64,000 nt of DNA from Acidobacteriota bacterium (GCA_003222975.1 QHXN01000017.1:62001-126000), one strand, 5' to 3'. Shown: positions 33,857 to 45,375, counted from the stretch's first letter. Translations and numbers: made by a program. The notes: a model not told the origin generated them from the sequence alone.

Positions 33857-33886
33857 TTGTCGTGTCTGCCCATCTTCCTTTATGCT
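33857..33886 (+). promoter_or_regulatory. Sigma70-type promoter for the GNAT-like protein gene
   Basis: TTGTCG (33857-33862), an 18-nt spacer and TATGCT (33881-33886). The predicted start is near 33893, just before GTG 33920. This favours the shorter protein start over GTG 33854, which would lie inside the promoter. Confidence 0.45.
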
Positions 33887-33919
33887 GCCGCTCCGAAGTC
33901 AGACCGCGAGTGCAACAGC

Positions 33920-35692
33920 GTGCCGCACACGTCGCCCGAACAACTGCTCGACCGACTCGACGAACTCAAACGCCCCGGCGGCGCGCGCGCCCGTGCGCGC
34001 TTGCAGCGCGCGCTGGCCGAGGCCGCGCGCCGCGACTTCGACGACGCGGCCTCCCTGATTCGCTTCCACGAAATCCTCCTCTTCCTGCGCGCCTACCCGC
34101 AGCAGCCCGACCTCCTGCGCCGGGCCGAGACGATTCTCTCCTCCTTCAAACGCCGCGTGGACAGGCTCCGCGACGCCGCGGACTTTTTCGAGTTCGCCGA
34201 GCCGGAAGTCTCCGGCATCGCGGGCACGTCCTTCTCCGCGGTCTTCGGTTACGACATCGCGCGCTGGCTCGCCGCGCGTTTCCCGTCGCGCGTCCGGATA
34301 GAGTGGGAAGGCTACGAAGACAAGGGGCAGCTCGCCGCCGTGCTGCCCCGCTTCATTCCACTCCTCGAAGAGGAGGCTTACGTCGAGAACTTCTTCGCCC
34401 ACCGCGACGAGTTGCTGCGCGCGGCGAAGGGCGACGAGCGGAGCGAACTCGCGTGGCTGCTCCGCCGCTTCGAGCGCCTGAGACTGCCCCGAGCGGACGT
34501 GGCCGCGCTCTACGACTCTCTGCGGCTGGCAGTCCTCTGGAAGCTAGGCAACTCCGCGGCGACGCGCACGCGCATGCGCCACCGCGTGCGGCGGATTTTC
34601 TACCACGACGCTCCCCTGCTCGCGCGCCGCGACGTTTCGCTCGCGCGCGAGTTGGCCGACTCGCCGCCGCTCCCGGTCGAAAAGCTCTCGCGCGCCGAAG
34701 GGCAGAAACTCTTAGACATGGGGCGCGAGACGATGGCCGTGCGCTACCGAGAGCTGCACGGCTTCACCTACGGCGACCCGCGCACCGTCCGACGCGCCGA
34801 CGCCGGGCGCGGCGTCGAGATTTTTTTGTGGGGCGTGCCGATGCGCCGACGCCTGCCGACGCTCGCCTACCACGCCGTCCTCATCTTCAAGAACGGCGTG
34901 CCCTGCGGCTACGCCGAGGCGTTGACGCTCTTCGAGCGCGTCGAGGCCGGACTCAACCTCTTCTACACCTTCCGCGAGGGCGAGTCGGCCTGGGTTTACG
35001 CGCGCGTCCTGCGCCTCTTCAAACAGATGCTCGGCGCGCGCGTCTTCTCGATTGACCCCTACCAGCTAGGCTCTCTCAACGAGGAGGGCATCGCCTCGGG
35101 CGCGTTCTGGTTCTACCGCAAGCTCGGCTTCCGCCCCGTCGTGCCGCGCCTCGCGCGCCTCACCGCGCGCGAAGAACACAAGGTAGCGACGCGCACGGGC
35201 TATCGCACCACAGCGCGCACGCTCCGAGAGCTTGCCTCCGGCCACGTGCTCTACGAAGCGCCGGACTCGCAGCCTGGCGCGTGGGACGCTTTCCACATAC
35301 GCAACCTCGTCGCGGCGGTCGCGCGCCGCACGGCGAGACTCTACGGCGGAGACCCGGAACGTGCGCGCCGCGCCTGCGTCGAGAAAGTCTCGGACGCGCT
35401 CGGCATCAGCGCCGCGCGTTGGAACGACGACGAGCGTCGCGCGCTCGAAAACTTCTCGCTGCTGCTCGCACTCGTCCCAAACCTTTCGCGCTGGACTGAA
35501 GAGGAGAAGAGCGCTGTCGTCCGAATCATCCGCGCGAAGGCGGGCGCGGACGAGCTTGCGTACCTGCGCCTGCTACAGAAGCATCAACGCCTGCGCCGCG
35601 AGATCATCAGGATAGGGGCAGCAGGAAGCAGGAGCAGGAGGCGGGGCAGACGGCAGGGGCAGGAAGCAGAAGCAGGAAGCAGTAGCTCATAG
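33920..35692 (+). CDS. Unrecognised large protein with GNAT-like core
   Basis: About 590 residues with no family recognised with confidence. The N-terminal 240 residues are mostly helical and Arg-rich. Between about residues 310 and 420 a mixed alpha/beta segment (YHAVLIFKNGVPCGYAEALT, LFYTFREGESAWVYARVLRL, DPYQLGSLNEEGIASGAFWF then YRKLGFRP) looks like a GNAT acetyltransferase fold; the closing YRKLGFRP resembles the GNAT motif B end. A helical C-terminal region follows. The last 25 residues (Gly/Arg/Gln/Ser-rich) are encoded by the left arm of an inverted repeat, so the original C-terminus was probably altered. Start chosen at GTG 33920 because a promoter overlaps the upstream option. Confidence 0.6.
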   Translation: MPHTSPEQLLDRLDELKRPGGARARARLQRALAEAARRDFDDAASLIRFHEILLFLRAYPQQPDLLRRAETILSSFKRRVDRLRDAADFFEFAEPEVSGIAGTSFSAVFGYDIARWLAARFPSRVRIEWEGYEDKGQLAAVLPRFIPLLEEEAYVENFFAHRDELLRAAKGDERSELAWLLRRFERLRLPRADVAALYDSLRLAVLWKLGNSAATRTRMRHRVRRIFYHDAPLLARRDVSLARELADSPPLPVEKLSRAEGQKLLDMGRETMAVRYRELHGFTYGDPRTVRRADAGRGVEIFLWGVPMRRRLPTLAYHAVLIFKNGVPCGYAEALTLFERVEAGLNLFYTFREGESAWVYARVLRLFKQMLGARVFSIDPYQLGSLNEEGIASGAFWFYRKLGFRPVVPRLARLTAREEHKVATRTGYRTTARTLRELASGHVLYEAPDSQPGAWDAFHIRNLVAAVARRTARLYGGDPERARRACVEKVSDALGISAARWNDDERRALENFSLLLALVPNLSRWTEEEKSAVVRIIRAKAGADELAYLRLLQKHQRLRREIIRIGAAGSRSRRRGRRQGQEAEAGSSSS

Positions 35693-35800
35693 GCTTCGCG
35701 TTGCTGGCGCTGATGCTTCTGTTCAGTCGCTCAGCTCAGAAGTTTTTTTCACTGCCTCCTGCCCTTGTCGTCTGCCTCCTGCCCCTGCCGTCTGCCTTAC
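35615..35800. repeat. Heptamer inverted repeat, GCAGGAG/GGCAGAC family
   Basis: Left arm 35615-35681 (GCAGGAA, GCAGGAG, GGCAGAC, GGCAGGG words) and right arm 35751-35800 (inverse complement, degenerate) flank 70 nt. The left arm is translated as the C-terminus of the upstream gene. The right arm ends at the stop codon region of the convergent gene. A shorter, perfect copy is at 63366-63439. Confidence 0.85.
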
Positions 35801-36294
35801 CCCGGCACGACCAGCTTCGACGGCGGGAGCATCGCGGGCATGCCGCGGTGCTGCCAGCAGCGGAAGGGGCCGCGCACGCGCCTCTGGCAGGGCGTCCCCT
35901 TCTTCGTGCGCGCGCCACAGATATAGACGACCTCGGCGGGGTCTGTCGGTCGCTCGTTCGCCGTCCCGTCGGGGCCGTAGGCGGGTTCTGGTTTCGGCGA
36001 CGTGCCCTCGCGTCTCCCTCTATCGTCTGCACGCTGTTGCACGCCGCCCGCGGGCGGCGGCACTGTGTTCAGCGTCCCGCGCTCGACGGAGAGCGGCGGC
36101 GCACTCGGCCTTCCCGCACGTCCGAGCAGGAAGCCCGTGCCGGAGAGTGCGGCGGCGAGCGCAAGCGGGGTTAGAACTCGCTTGCGTCGGAAGCGGCGGT
36201 CGCACGAAGGGCAGAAGCGGCGGCTCGTCCACGCACGCCAGCGCGCTCGCGCGACGCGCTCGCCGCACTCGCAGCAGAAACTCGGCCTGTACAT
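35797..36294 (-). CDS. Membrane protein with N-terminal zinc ribbon and C-terminal Cys/His motif
   Basis: A 165-residue protein. N-terminal FCCECGE and FCPSCDRRF form a four-cysteine zinc ribbon. One membrane helix (TPLALAAALSGTGFLLGRAG) follows, then a Pro/Gly-rich linker, and a C-terminal CGARTKKGTPCQRRV...CWQH motif. CGA-TKKGTPC-R...CWQH is a short zinc-binding signature found in many uncharacterised bacterial proteins. Function unknown. A promoter with TATAAT lies about 125 nt upstream of the ATG. Confidence 0.75.
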   Translation of the reverse strand: MYRPSFCCECGERVARARWRAWTSRRFCPSCDRRFRRKRVLTPLALAAALSGTGFLLGRAGRPSAPPLSVERGTLNTVPPPAGGVQQRADDRGRREGTSPKPEPAYGPDGTANERPTDPAEVVYICGARTKKGTPCQRRVRGPFRCWQHRGMPAMLPPSKLVVPG

Positions 36295-36375
36295 CGAGGC
36301 AGCCCCTTCCCGGTGAGGACGCGCGCGGGTAGTGCGTCGTTCCGGAGATAAAAAAGGAAAGCGAGTCAGCGAACT

Positions 36376-36442
36376 GTGTGAGCCGGGTGGGGGTTCACAC
36401 CTTTAAAGAGACGGCAGGCATTATACGCCCGCCCGCCTGCGT
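36376..36442 (-). promoter_or_regulatory. Promoter and leader hairpin of the zinc-ribbon membrane protein gene
   Basis: Leftward TATAAT at 36425-36420 with a weak TTCTTA -35 17 nt upstream. The leader contains a GTGTGA/TCACAC hairpin (36376-36381, 36395-36400). The start site would be near 36413. The gap 36295-36684 holds this, the opposite promoter at 36515-36543 and nothing else identified. Confidence 0.45.
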
Positions 36443-36514
36443 TAAGAAAGACTCCGGTCGCCGCTTGAGCCTACGGCGGCTGACAATCCGTTGTGTTTCA
36501 CGCGCAAACGCCCG

Positions 36515-36543
36515 TTGCACGCGTGGCACGGGCGTGCTATAGT
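36515..36543 (+). promoter_or_regulatory. Sigma70-type promoter
   Basis: TTGCAC (36515-36520), 17-nt spacer, TATAGT (36538-36543). Start near 36550, leaving a 135-nt leader before the gene at 36685. Confidence 0.65.
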
Positions 36544-36684
36544 GCTTGCCGCCCTCGAAGGTTCGGAGTCGTCGTCCCGGCTCACTTGGCCGGGGGCGTT
36601 GTGCCGTTGCGGCTCAGGTCTTATTCTCAGGCCGCGCCGCATGCGTGCGAGACCTTCGGCGCGAAGGGCGTCCGGTGGCGAGTG

Positions 36685-37305
36685 ATGCGCCTGAAACTTT
36701 ACTGCAACCGCTACGGGCACTTTAAGGACGCGCTCGTCTGCTCGGTGAGCTGCGCCTACCGGACGCGCTGCGACGACTTCGCGCTCTTCTACGACGAGCA
36801 CCGCGAGGGCGTGGACGCGCTCGTCGCGGACTACTACGCCGCGCGCCGCGAGCAGGAGGGACGACGGAAGTCCGTCGCGGCTTCGCCCGCGGGCACGGCG
36901 CATGTCGCGCCGGTCGCGCGGCCCGAAGAGTTGCGCAAACTGATTCGTCTGGAGGTTCTAAGAGAGATGGCCGAGGCCCTTTACATCTGGGTTGACAAGG
37001 AAGACCGCGCCGAGCTTTTGGAGACCGGCGAGGTGCTGCGCCGCGCCGAGCGCGGGCAGAAGGCGAAACACATCTACCGCGTCTCGCAGGAGATGGAGCT
37101 GCGCTACCAACTCGTGCCGCGCAAGCGCATCGAGAAGGCCAAGCGCACGGCGGCGGTCGAGGCCGAGCGCGCCGACGCCCGCCGCACGCGCCGCACGAAT
37201 GCGCGCCCGCCCGCGCCCGTGCCGTTCCCCACGCCCGTCGCCTCGGCGGAAGCGGCGTCGGAAGCGCCCGCCCCTCGCCGCGCGCGCGCACGCGCCGGCA
37301 GGTAG
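36685..37305 (+). CDS. Unrecognised protein with N-terminal cysteine cluster
   Basis: 206 residues. The N-terminus MRLKLYCNRYGHFKDALVCS continues into VSCAYRTRCDDFALFYDEHR. Four cysteines (CNRYGHF, CSVSCAYRTRC) could bind a metal. Residues 75-140 are helical and charged (PEELRKLIRLEVLREMAEAL, YIWVDKEDRAELLETGEVLR). The C-terminal 65 residues are Arg/Ala/Pro-rich and probably disordered. ATG 36685 is chosen over longer upstream frames because of the promoter at 36515 and the conserved-looking Cys segment. No family is recognised. Confidence 0.6.
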   Translation: MRLKLYCNRYGHFKDALVCSVSCAYRTRCDDFALFYDEHREGVDALVADYYAARREQEGRRKSVAASPAGTAHVAPVARPEELRKLIRLEVLREMAEALYIWVDKEDRAELLETGEVLRRAERGQKAKHIYRVSQEMELRYQLVPRKRIEKAKRTAAVEAERADARRTRRTNARPPAPVPFPTPVASAEAASEAPAPRRARARAGR

Positions 37306-37503
37306 TGGCAACTCGCGGCGCGCCGAACGCACCCAAACAGTCCGACTAAGTAAGCGGGGCCGGCGAGGCGCGGCTTGAAGGTCGCGCCTTCTCTTTTCCG
37401 CCACGCGCGCGGCGATTCTGAAGGGGCTTGCCGGCTCTCCGCGGCGGCGCTTGCGCAAACGCGGAGCGCCCCGGCATACTACCGCACGGTGTGTTTTCGA
37501 GCG

Positions 37504-38541
37504 ATGATCCTTTCGAGCAATTTCCCGGACAACTTACGAAAAATCGTCTGCGCGGTCGCCGCGTCCCTCTGCCTCTTCTCGGCGTCGGCGGCGCGCGCAC
37601 AGCAGGGGCAGGAAGAGCCGGTCGAGACGGTTAACACGAACCTCGTCATCCTCAACGTCGGCGTCGCCGACCGCAAGGGCGGGGCCGTCACAGACCTTTC
37701 GCGCGGCGACTTCAACGTCTATGAGGACGGCGTCAAGCAATCAATCCTCAACTTCGAGCCGGCGGCGTCGCCCTTCAGCCTCGTGCTGCTCCTCGACATG
37801 TCCGGCTCGACGCTCAACTTCCGAAACTCGCTCCAGTTGTCAGCCCTCCGCTTCATAGACGCGCTCGGCCCCGAAGACCGCGTCGAGGTCGTCTCCTTCA
37901 ACGACCGCGTGCAGACGCTCCAGCGCTTCACCACAGACCGCAAGAAGATCGCCTTCGCCATCACCGACCTCGCGAAGGGCAAGGGCCAAACCTACCTCTA
38001 CAAGGCGCTCGACTACTCGCTCCAGCAACTCGCCAAAGAGGGCAAGCGGCGCAAGGCCATCGTCGTCCTGACCGACGGCCTCGACACGGAGATGAGCAAC
38101 CTCGACCGCGGGTCGGCCTCGCAGGCCGCGACCAACGAAGAGGCCGTCGCCGCGGTCAAGCCCGAAGGGGCCGCGGCCCTGCGCTCCGTGCTCGACGCGG
38201 CAGACCGCCAGGGCGTGACCATCTACCCGCTCGCGCTCCCCTCAGCAGACCCTAAAAATTTGCTCCCGCTCACGCCGCAGCAGGCGGCCATCTACACCGC
38301 CGCGCGCGCGCGCATGCAGACGCTCGCCGACCGCACCGGCGGGCGACTCCACGAAATCCGCCGCCTCGAAGACATGGGCCGACTTTACGCCGAGGTGGCC
38401 GCCGACATGCGCACGCTCTACAGCATCGCCTATCAGTCCTCGAACGCCCGCGCGCACGACGGCAAGTGGCGCGCGATCAACATCGAGGTCACGCGCGCCG
38501 ACACCATCGCGCGCTCGCGCCCCGGCTACTATGCGCGCTGA
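37504..38541 (+). CDS. Secreted VWA-domain protein of the acidobacterial type
   Basis: A 345-residue exported protein with signal peptide (IVCAVAASLCLFSASAARAQ). A beta segment follows (VNTNLVILNVGVADRKGGAV then TDLSRGDFNVYEDGVKQSI), the N-terminal signature of TIGR03436 'VWFA-related acidobacterial domain' proteins. The VWA domain has the MIDAS motif DMSGST (D98), a Thr and a later Asp (VLTDGLDTE), so metal binding is expected. The C-terminus (YSIAYQSSNARAHDGKWRAI) is typical. The frame is open upstream; ATG 37504 is chosen because the signal peptide begins there. Ligand unknown. Confidence 0.88.
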   Translation: MILSSNFPDNLRKIVCAVAASLCLFSASAARAQQGQEEPVETVNTNLVILNVGVADRKGGAVTDLSRGDFNVYEDGVKQSILNFEPAASPFSLVLLLDMSGSTLNFRNSLQLSALRFIDALGPEDRVEVVSFNDRVQTLQRFTTDRKKIAFAITDLAKGKGQTYLYKALDYSLQQLAKEGKRRKAIVVLTDGLDTEMSNLDRGSASQAATNEEAVAAVKPEGAAALRSVLDAADRQGVTIYPLALPSADPKNLLPLTPQQAAIYTAARARMQTLADRTGGRLHEIRRLEDMGRLYAEVAADMRTLYSIAYQSSNARAHDGKWRAINIEVTRADTIARSRPGYYAR

Positions 38542-38617
38542 TCCGGCGAGAACAGAAGCGTCTGACTGTGAATCAAATGCCGTGTGACGTGAGCACCCTC
38601 CGAGTCTGTGCGCCCGC

Positions 38618-38646
38618 TTGACACTACCGGCAGCCGCCCGTATATT
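38618..38646 (+). promoter_or_regulatory. Consensus sigma70 promoter of the tRNA-Arg gene
   Basis: TTGACA (38618-38623), 17-nt spacer, TATATT (38641-38646). Start near 38653, 19 nt before the mature tRNA. Confidence 0.85.
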
Positions 38647-38671
38647 TTTTGCATACTTCACCAACAGCTTC

Positions 38672-38745
38672 GCACCCGTAGCTCAGTTGGATAGAGCGTC
38701 TGACTACGAATCAGAAGGTCGCAAGTTCGAGTCTTGCCGGGTGCA
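38672..38745 (+). tRNA. tRNA-Arg (anticodon ACG)
   Basis: Acceptor stem GCACCCG/CGGGTGC, D arm GCTC/GAGC around AGTTGGATA, anticodon arm TCTGA-CTACGAA-TCAGA with anticodon ACG, and a T arm GCAAG-TTCGAGT-CTTGC. The discriminator base is A and CCA is not encoded. It reads CGU (and, after A-to-I editing by TadA, CGC/CGA) codons. Has its own promoter and terminator. Confidence 0.97.
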
Positions 38746-38760
38746 TCAGTTAGTAAAAGA

Positions 38761-38788
38761 GTGGCCGTCGTCGAGCGCGGCCATTTTT
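38761..38788 (+). terminator. Rho-independent terminator of tRNA-Arg
   Basis: TGGCCG/CGGCCA stem (38762-38767, 38778-38783) followed by TTTTT. Confidence 0.8.
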
Positions 38789-38845
38789 CATTTCATCCTG
38801 CCTACCCTGTCCGTCCATGCTTGAATTCGATTGGGGTGAAAGACC

Positions 38846-41527
<2,682 letters not shown>

Positions 41528-41548
41528 AAAGCGGGTTTTAGGCGTTGC

Positions 41549-41594
41549 GTTCCGGGTGCTGGTAAAATCGGCGCGTCTAACCAACACCCGGAAC
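41549..41594. repeat. Inverted repeat in the leader of the glucose dehydrogenase gene
   Basis: GTTCCGGGTGCTGGT (41549-41563) and ACCAACACCCGGAAC (41580-41594) pair with one mismatch around a 16-nt loop containing TAAAAT. It lies 15 nt before the GGAGG ribosome site. It could be an operator or leader hairpin. Confidence 0.7.
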
Positions 41595-41618
41595 CACCTA
41601 ATATCTTTTGGAGGATTT

Positions 41619-42722
41619 ATGAAAGCAATCGCAGTCACACCGGGGAAGCCGGACAGCGCGCACCTCGTCGAGATGCGAACGCCTGAAGTCTCCGACGTGC
41701 CGAACGGGCGCGGCGTGCTCGTGAGAGTCCTGAGAGTCGGCGTTGACGGGACAGACAAGGAGATCAACGCCGCCGAGTACGGCCAGGCCCCGCCGGGCTT
41801 CGACTTCCTCGTCACCGGGCACGAGAGCTTCGGCCAAGTCGAAGCGGTCGGCTCGGAAGTCACGCACGTAAAGCCGGGCGACTACGTCGTCGCCACCGTC
41901 CGACGCCCCGGCCACAGCATCTACGACCTGATCGGCACGAGCGACATGACGACCGACTCGACCTACTACGAGCGCGGCATCAACCTGCTCCACGGCTACC
42001 TCGCCGAATATTACGTGGACGACGCCGAGTTCATCGTCAAAATCCCGCAGGGCTTGAAGGAGGTCGGCGTCCTGCTCGAACCGATGACGGTGGTGCAGAA
42101 AGGCATCACGCAGGCTTACGAGATTCAGCGGCGGCTCCGCGTGTGGAAGCCGAAGCGCGCGGCGGTGATGGGCGCGGGCACTATCGGGCTGCTCGCCACG
42201 CTCGTCCTTACCTTGCGCGGACTCGAAGTTATAACCTTCGGGAAGACGCCGAAGCCCTACCTCAACTCAGATTTGATCGAGGCGCTCGGCGCGACCTACG
42301 TGACGAGCGACGAGCTGCCCGTGGCCGAGTCGCCGAAACGTTACGAGGGCGGCTTCGACCTCATCTTCGAGGCGACGGGCTACTCGCCCATCGTCTTCGA
42401 CTCGATGCAGGCGCTCGCCAAGAACGGCGTCCTCGTCCTTTCGAGCGTGACGGGCGGCGACCGACGCGTGGAAGTGCCCGCCGACAAGATCAACCTCGGA
42501 TTCGTCCTCGGCAACAAAGTCATGGTCGGGACTGTGAACGCCAACCGCGAATACTTCGAGGCGGGCGTGCGGGACATGTCGCAGGCCGAGCTGGAATACC
42601 CCGGCTGGCTCTCCCGCCTGTTGACTCACCCGGTCAGAGGACTTGAGAACTACCGGGAGCTGCTCGACAAGCTCACGAACGCGAAAGACGCGATCAAGGT
42701 CTATTGCCAGGTGGCGGAGTGA
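41619..42722 (+). CDS. Zinc-dependent glucose 1-dehydrogenase-type alcohol dehydrogenase
   Basis: A 367-residue medium-chain dehydrogenase. [19 protein letters not shown] gives the catalytic GHE region, [20 protein letters not shown] replaces the usual structural zinc loop as in archaeal-type glucose dehydrogenases, and [13 protein letters not shown] matches their substrate/cofactor region. NAD(P) binding is at [20 protein letters not shown]. It probably oxidises glucose to gluconolactone. GGAGG precedes ATG 41619. Directly downstream of the GH63 gene. Confidence 0.87.
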   Translation: MKAIAVTPGKPDSAHLVEMRTPEVSDVPNGRGVLVRVLRVGVDGTDKEINAAEYGQAPPGFDFLVTGHESFGQVEAVGSEVTHVKPGDYVVATVRRPGHSIYDLIGTSDMTTDSTYYERGINLLHGYLAEYYVDDAEFIVKIPQGLKEVGVLLEPMTVVQKGITQAYEIQRRLRVWKPKRAAVMGAGTIGLLATLVLTLRGLEVITFGKTPKPYLNSDLIEALGATYVTSDELPVAESPKRYEGGFDLIFEATGYSPIVFDSMQALAKNGVLVLSSVTGGDRRVEVPADKINLGFVLGNKVMVGTVNANREYFEAGVRDMSQAELEYPGWLSRLLTHPVRGLENYRELLDKLTNAKDAIKVYCQVAE

Positions 42723-42726
42723 AATT

Positions 42727-42857
42727 AAGGCAAAAGGCAAAAGTAAAAAGGCTAAAAGAGGGGAAGGCAGTCATCACGTCTCTCGACATCGGCGGTTGGT
42801 GAGAGCAGCACCGCTCTGCGTCTTCTCTTTTGCCTTTTGCCTTTTTACTTTTGCCTT
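42727..42857. repeat. Heptamer inverted repeat, GGCAAAA/GTAAAAA family
   Basis: AAGGCAAAAGGCAAAAGTAA... at left and its inverse complement at right, about 65 nt apart, with a loop that can pair with itself (GGTTGGTGAGAGC region). It starts 5 nt after the dehydrogenase stop. Confidence 0.9.
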
Positions 42858-42927
42858 CCCTGCGGGCTTGCAGATTCGGGCGGGAAGCGGTAGAAATTTA
42901 GTAAACCGACGAGCAGGGACAACAGCC

Positions 42928-43179
42928 GTGGAGTTTTACGCAGCCCTCGTACTCGCCTTGACGCTGGCCGCCGCCGCGGGCGTGCTCTACTTCTACTCGA
43001 TGTTCCTCGAAGCCCGCGGGCGGCAGATGAAAAAACACATCACGGAGCTTGAGCGCGCCAACGCCGAGACGCTCGAAGAGCTGCGGCAGACGAAGGCGCT
43101 TCTTGAGCGCGAGCTTGAGCGCAGCCGCGAACTCTGGCCCGACGTGCTCGACGAGACCGGCGACCTCTCGCGCAACTGA
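42928..43179 (+). CDS. Small membrane protein with coiled coil
   Basis: An 83-residue protein with GTG start at 42928 (CAGGGA upstream). One membrane helix (YAALVLALTLAAAAGVLYFY) is followed by a charged coiled coil (KKHITELERANAETLEELRQ, TKALLERELERSRELW). No family recognised. The helix plus coiled-coil layout recalls small septal or envelope proteins, but function is not assignable. A longer frame upstream is produced by the inverted repeat. Confidence 0.6.
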   Translation: MEFYAALVLALTLAAAAGVLYFYSMFLEARGRQMKKHITELERANAETLEELRQTKALLERELERSRELWPDVLDETGDLSRN

Positions 43180-43242
43180 CGCCCGGACGCCGTCAGCGCC
43201 GCTCGCCACCGACGCGTGTGGCCTGCTCGGCGTACCTCTCGC

Positions 43243-45375
43243 CTATTCGACTTTCCCCTCCAACTTAATCTCGCGCGGCGCGCCCGCCTCGCCCGTGATC
43301 TCGACGGGCGCGCGGAAGACGAGCGTCTTGATGCGGCACGTGCCGGTGTTGTCCTCGCGGCAGTAGTAGAGCGTGAGCTGCACGCGCAGGGCCGCCGCGC
43401 CCGGCGCGAGCGCGCGCAGGGGCAGGCTGAGCGGCAGGTGCAAATCCTTCGCCGTCTTGACGAGTGCCCGCGCGTCGGCAGCAACGCCGCCGAGCACAAG
43501 GTGTTCAGCGCCGCCCTCGACGGAGACTTTGTAGCGCTGCGGCGCAGACGGGTTGAGGTGATAACCGGCGGGCAGCGCGACGGCGATGACGAGCGTCGCG
43601 TCGCTGGCGGCGGCGACGCGTTGCGGCGCGGCCTTGAACTCTTCGGCGTTCGGCCCTGCGGATTCCGACTCGCCCGACGCGTCGGCGCTCGCGGTCGCGG
43701 GCGTTGCGGGCGGTTGGAGGCCGTGGATGACGAGCGTCGCGGTCTGCTTCGTCGCGAGGTCAACGACGCGGACGGCGTGGTTGTTCGTGTCGGCGACGTA
43801 GAGACGCCCGCGCGCGACCGAGAGGCCGCCCGGCTCGTAAAAGGAGGCTCCTGCGCCGTCCGCCTGGCCGGGCTTGCCCGTCCCGGCGAACGTCTTGACG
43901 GTGCGCGAGCGCGGGTCGAGCACTTTGATCTTGTGGTTGTAGGTGTCGGCGATGAAGAGGCGTCCGTCGCGGAGCGCGAGGCCGAGCGGGTGCTGGAGGC
44001 GCACGTCGTCGCCCTCTCCGTCGCGGTCGCCGAAGTCGAAGAGGTCGCCGCCCGCGAGCGTCCGAACCTCGTCGGCGGGTGACGAGAGCGACGCCGTTTT
44101 CATCTCGACCTCATTCGACTTCAACTCGCCGCGCTCCGCGCCGCCGAGCGAGACGGCGCGCACCGTGTTCGACTCAGCGTCGGCGACGTAGAGCGTCTTG
44201 CCGTCGGTCGCCAGGCCCGAAGGCTGCGCGAACCCGGCCTCGTCGCGCGCTCCGTCGGCGCGCGCCTCGCGCCCCGTGCCCGCGAAGACGGAGAGCTGCC
44301 GCGTGTCGAGGTCGAGCCTCCAAATCTGATGCGGCCCGGCCATCGCGATGTAGAGCGCGCGCCCGGCGCAAGCCAAGTCCCACGGCGAGTTGATGGGCGT
44401 CGTGCGTGCGGGGCCGCCGTTGACCGAGAGGTCGCGCAACTGCTCGCCCGTGCCCGCGATTGTCTGCACGGCGCGCGCCTTCAGGTCAACGCGTCGGACG
44501 AGGTGGTTCTCGGTGTCGGCGACGTAGAGCGTGTCGCCGTCGAGCGCCATGCCCTGCGGTCGGTAGAAGCTCGCCTGCTCGAACGCGCCGTCCTTCGTGC
44601 CGCGCTCGCCGGAGCCGATTGTCTCGACGAGTGTGCCGTCGAGCCGCGTGACGACGACGCGGTTGTGATTCGAGTCGGCGACGAAGAGGCGGTCGCTCTT
44701 TTCGTCCGCCAGAATTTTTCCGGGGAACGCGAGCGGCAGGTCGCCGACCTTCGCGCGCTCCAACGCGAGCTTCAAAGGCTGCTCGTCGAGCGTGCCGCGC
44801 TTGCGCGCGTCCTCGACCAGCTCGCCGATAGCCTTGTCGAGCACTTCGTAATGGCCTTCGCCCGCGGCCTCCCCGACGACGTAGCCGTCCGTGTCAATCA
44901 GCGCGAGCGTCGGCCACGCGCTGACGGCGTAGGCGTGCCAGATGCGGAAGTCGGCGTCGTTGACGACGGGGTGCTCGATCCCGTAGCGGAGGACGATGCG
45001 GCGTATGTTCTCCGTCTCCTTCTCGTTCTCGAACTTGGCGGAGTGGACGCCGATGACGACGAGTTGCTTCAAGTATTTCTCTTCGAGCCGCTTGAGGTCC
45101 GGGATGACGTGCATGCAGTTGACGCAGCCGTAAGTCCAGAAGTCGAGGAGCACGACCTTGCCGCGCAAGCCCGCAATCGAGAGCGGCCTGTCCGTGTTCA
45201 GCCAGCCGCGCCCGCCCTCCAGCTCCGGCGCGCGCACGCGCCCCCGCAGCCGCGCCTGAGACACGTCGTCACCGCCTTTCCCTTGATCGTCCTGCGCACG
45301 AGCGCCTGAAGCCGACAGCAGCAAACAACCCGACAGGGCGACGAACCGCAATGCGTAAAGCGTCTTTCTCAACAT
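43243..45375 (-). CDS. NHLRC2-like thioredoxin/NHL-repeat protein with DsbD-N-like C-terminus
   Basis: A 710-residue exported protein. Signal peptide (LYALRFVALSGCLLLSASGA), then a thioredoxin domain with VVLLDFWTYGCVNCMHVIPD (active-site CVNC) and AWPTLALIDTDGYVVGEAAG. A six-bladed NHL propeller follows at about 215-540 (LFVADSNHNRVV, LYVADTENHLVRRV, LFIADTYNHKIKV, LYVADTNNHAVRV). This domain order is that of NHLRC2. The last 120 residues resemble the N-terminal domain of DsbD (GYHLNPSAPQRYKV; LTLYYCREDNTGTCRIKTLV with a Cys pair). It probably participates in envelope thiol-redox reactions. Its ATG lies at the stop of the upstream lipoprotein gene. Confidence 0.88.
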   Translation of the reverse strand: MLRKTLYALRFVALSGCLLLSASGARAQDDQGKGGDDVSQARLRGRVRAPELEGGRGWLNTDRPLSIAGLRGKVVLLDFWTYGCVNCMHVIPDLKRLEEKYLKQLVVIGVHSAKFENEKETENIRRIVLRYGIEHPVVNDADFRIWHAYAVSAWPTLALIDTDGYVVGEAAGEGHYEVLDKAIGELVEDARKRGTLDEQPLKLALERAKVGDLPLAFPGKILADEKSDRLFVADSNHNRVVVTRLDGTLVETIGSGERGTKDGAFEQASFYRPQGMALDGDTLYVADTENHLVRRVDLKARAVQTIAGTGEQLRDLSVNGGPARTTPINSPWDLACAGRALYIAMAGPHQIWRLDLDTRQLSVFAGTGREARADGARDEAGFAQPSGLATDGKTLYVADAESNTVRAVSLGGAERGELKSNEVEMKTASLSSPADEVRTLAGGDLFDFGDRDGEGDDVRLQHPLGLALRDGRLFIADTYNHKIKVLDPRSRTVKTFAGTGKPGQADGAGASFYEPGGLSVARGRLYVADTNNHAVRVVDLATKQTATLVIHGLQPPATPATASADASGESESAGPNAEEFKAAPQRVAAASDATLVIAVALPAGYHLNPSAPQRYKVSVEGGAEHLVLGGVAADARALVKTAKDLHLPLSLPLRALAPGAAALRVQLTLYYCREDNTGTCRIKTLVFRAPVEITGEAGAPREIKLEGKVE

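Noticed and set aside
36526-36541. Sigma54 promoter (TGGCACGGGCGTGC) near 36526
   Set aside because: The -12 element is not TTGC at the required distance; the region is already a good sigma70 promoter.
38672-38745. Integration site of a mobile element at tRNA-Arg
   Set aside because: No integrase gene or 3' tRNA duplicate occurs downstream; the following genes are metabolic with native codon use.
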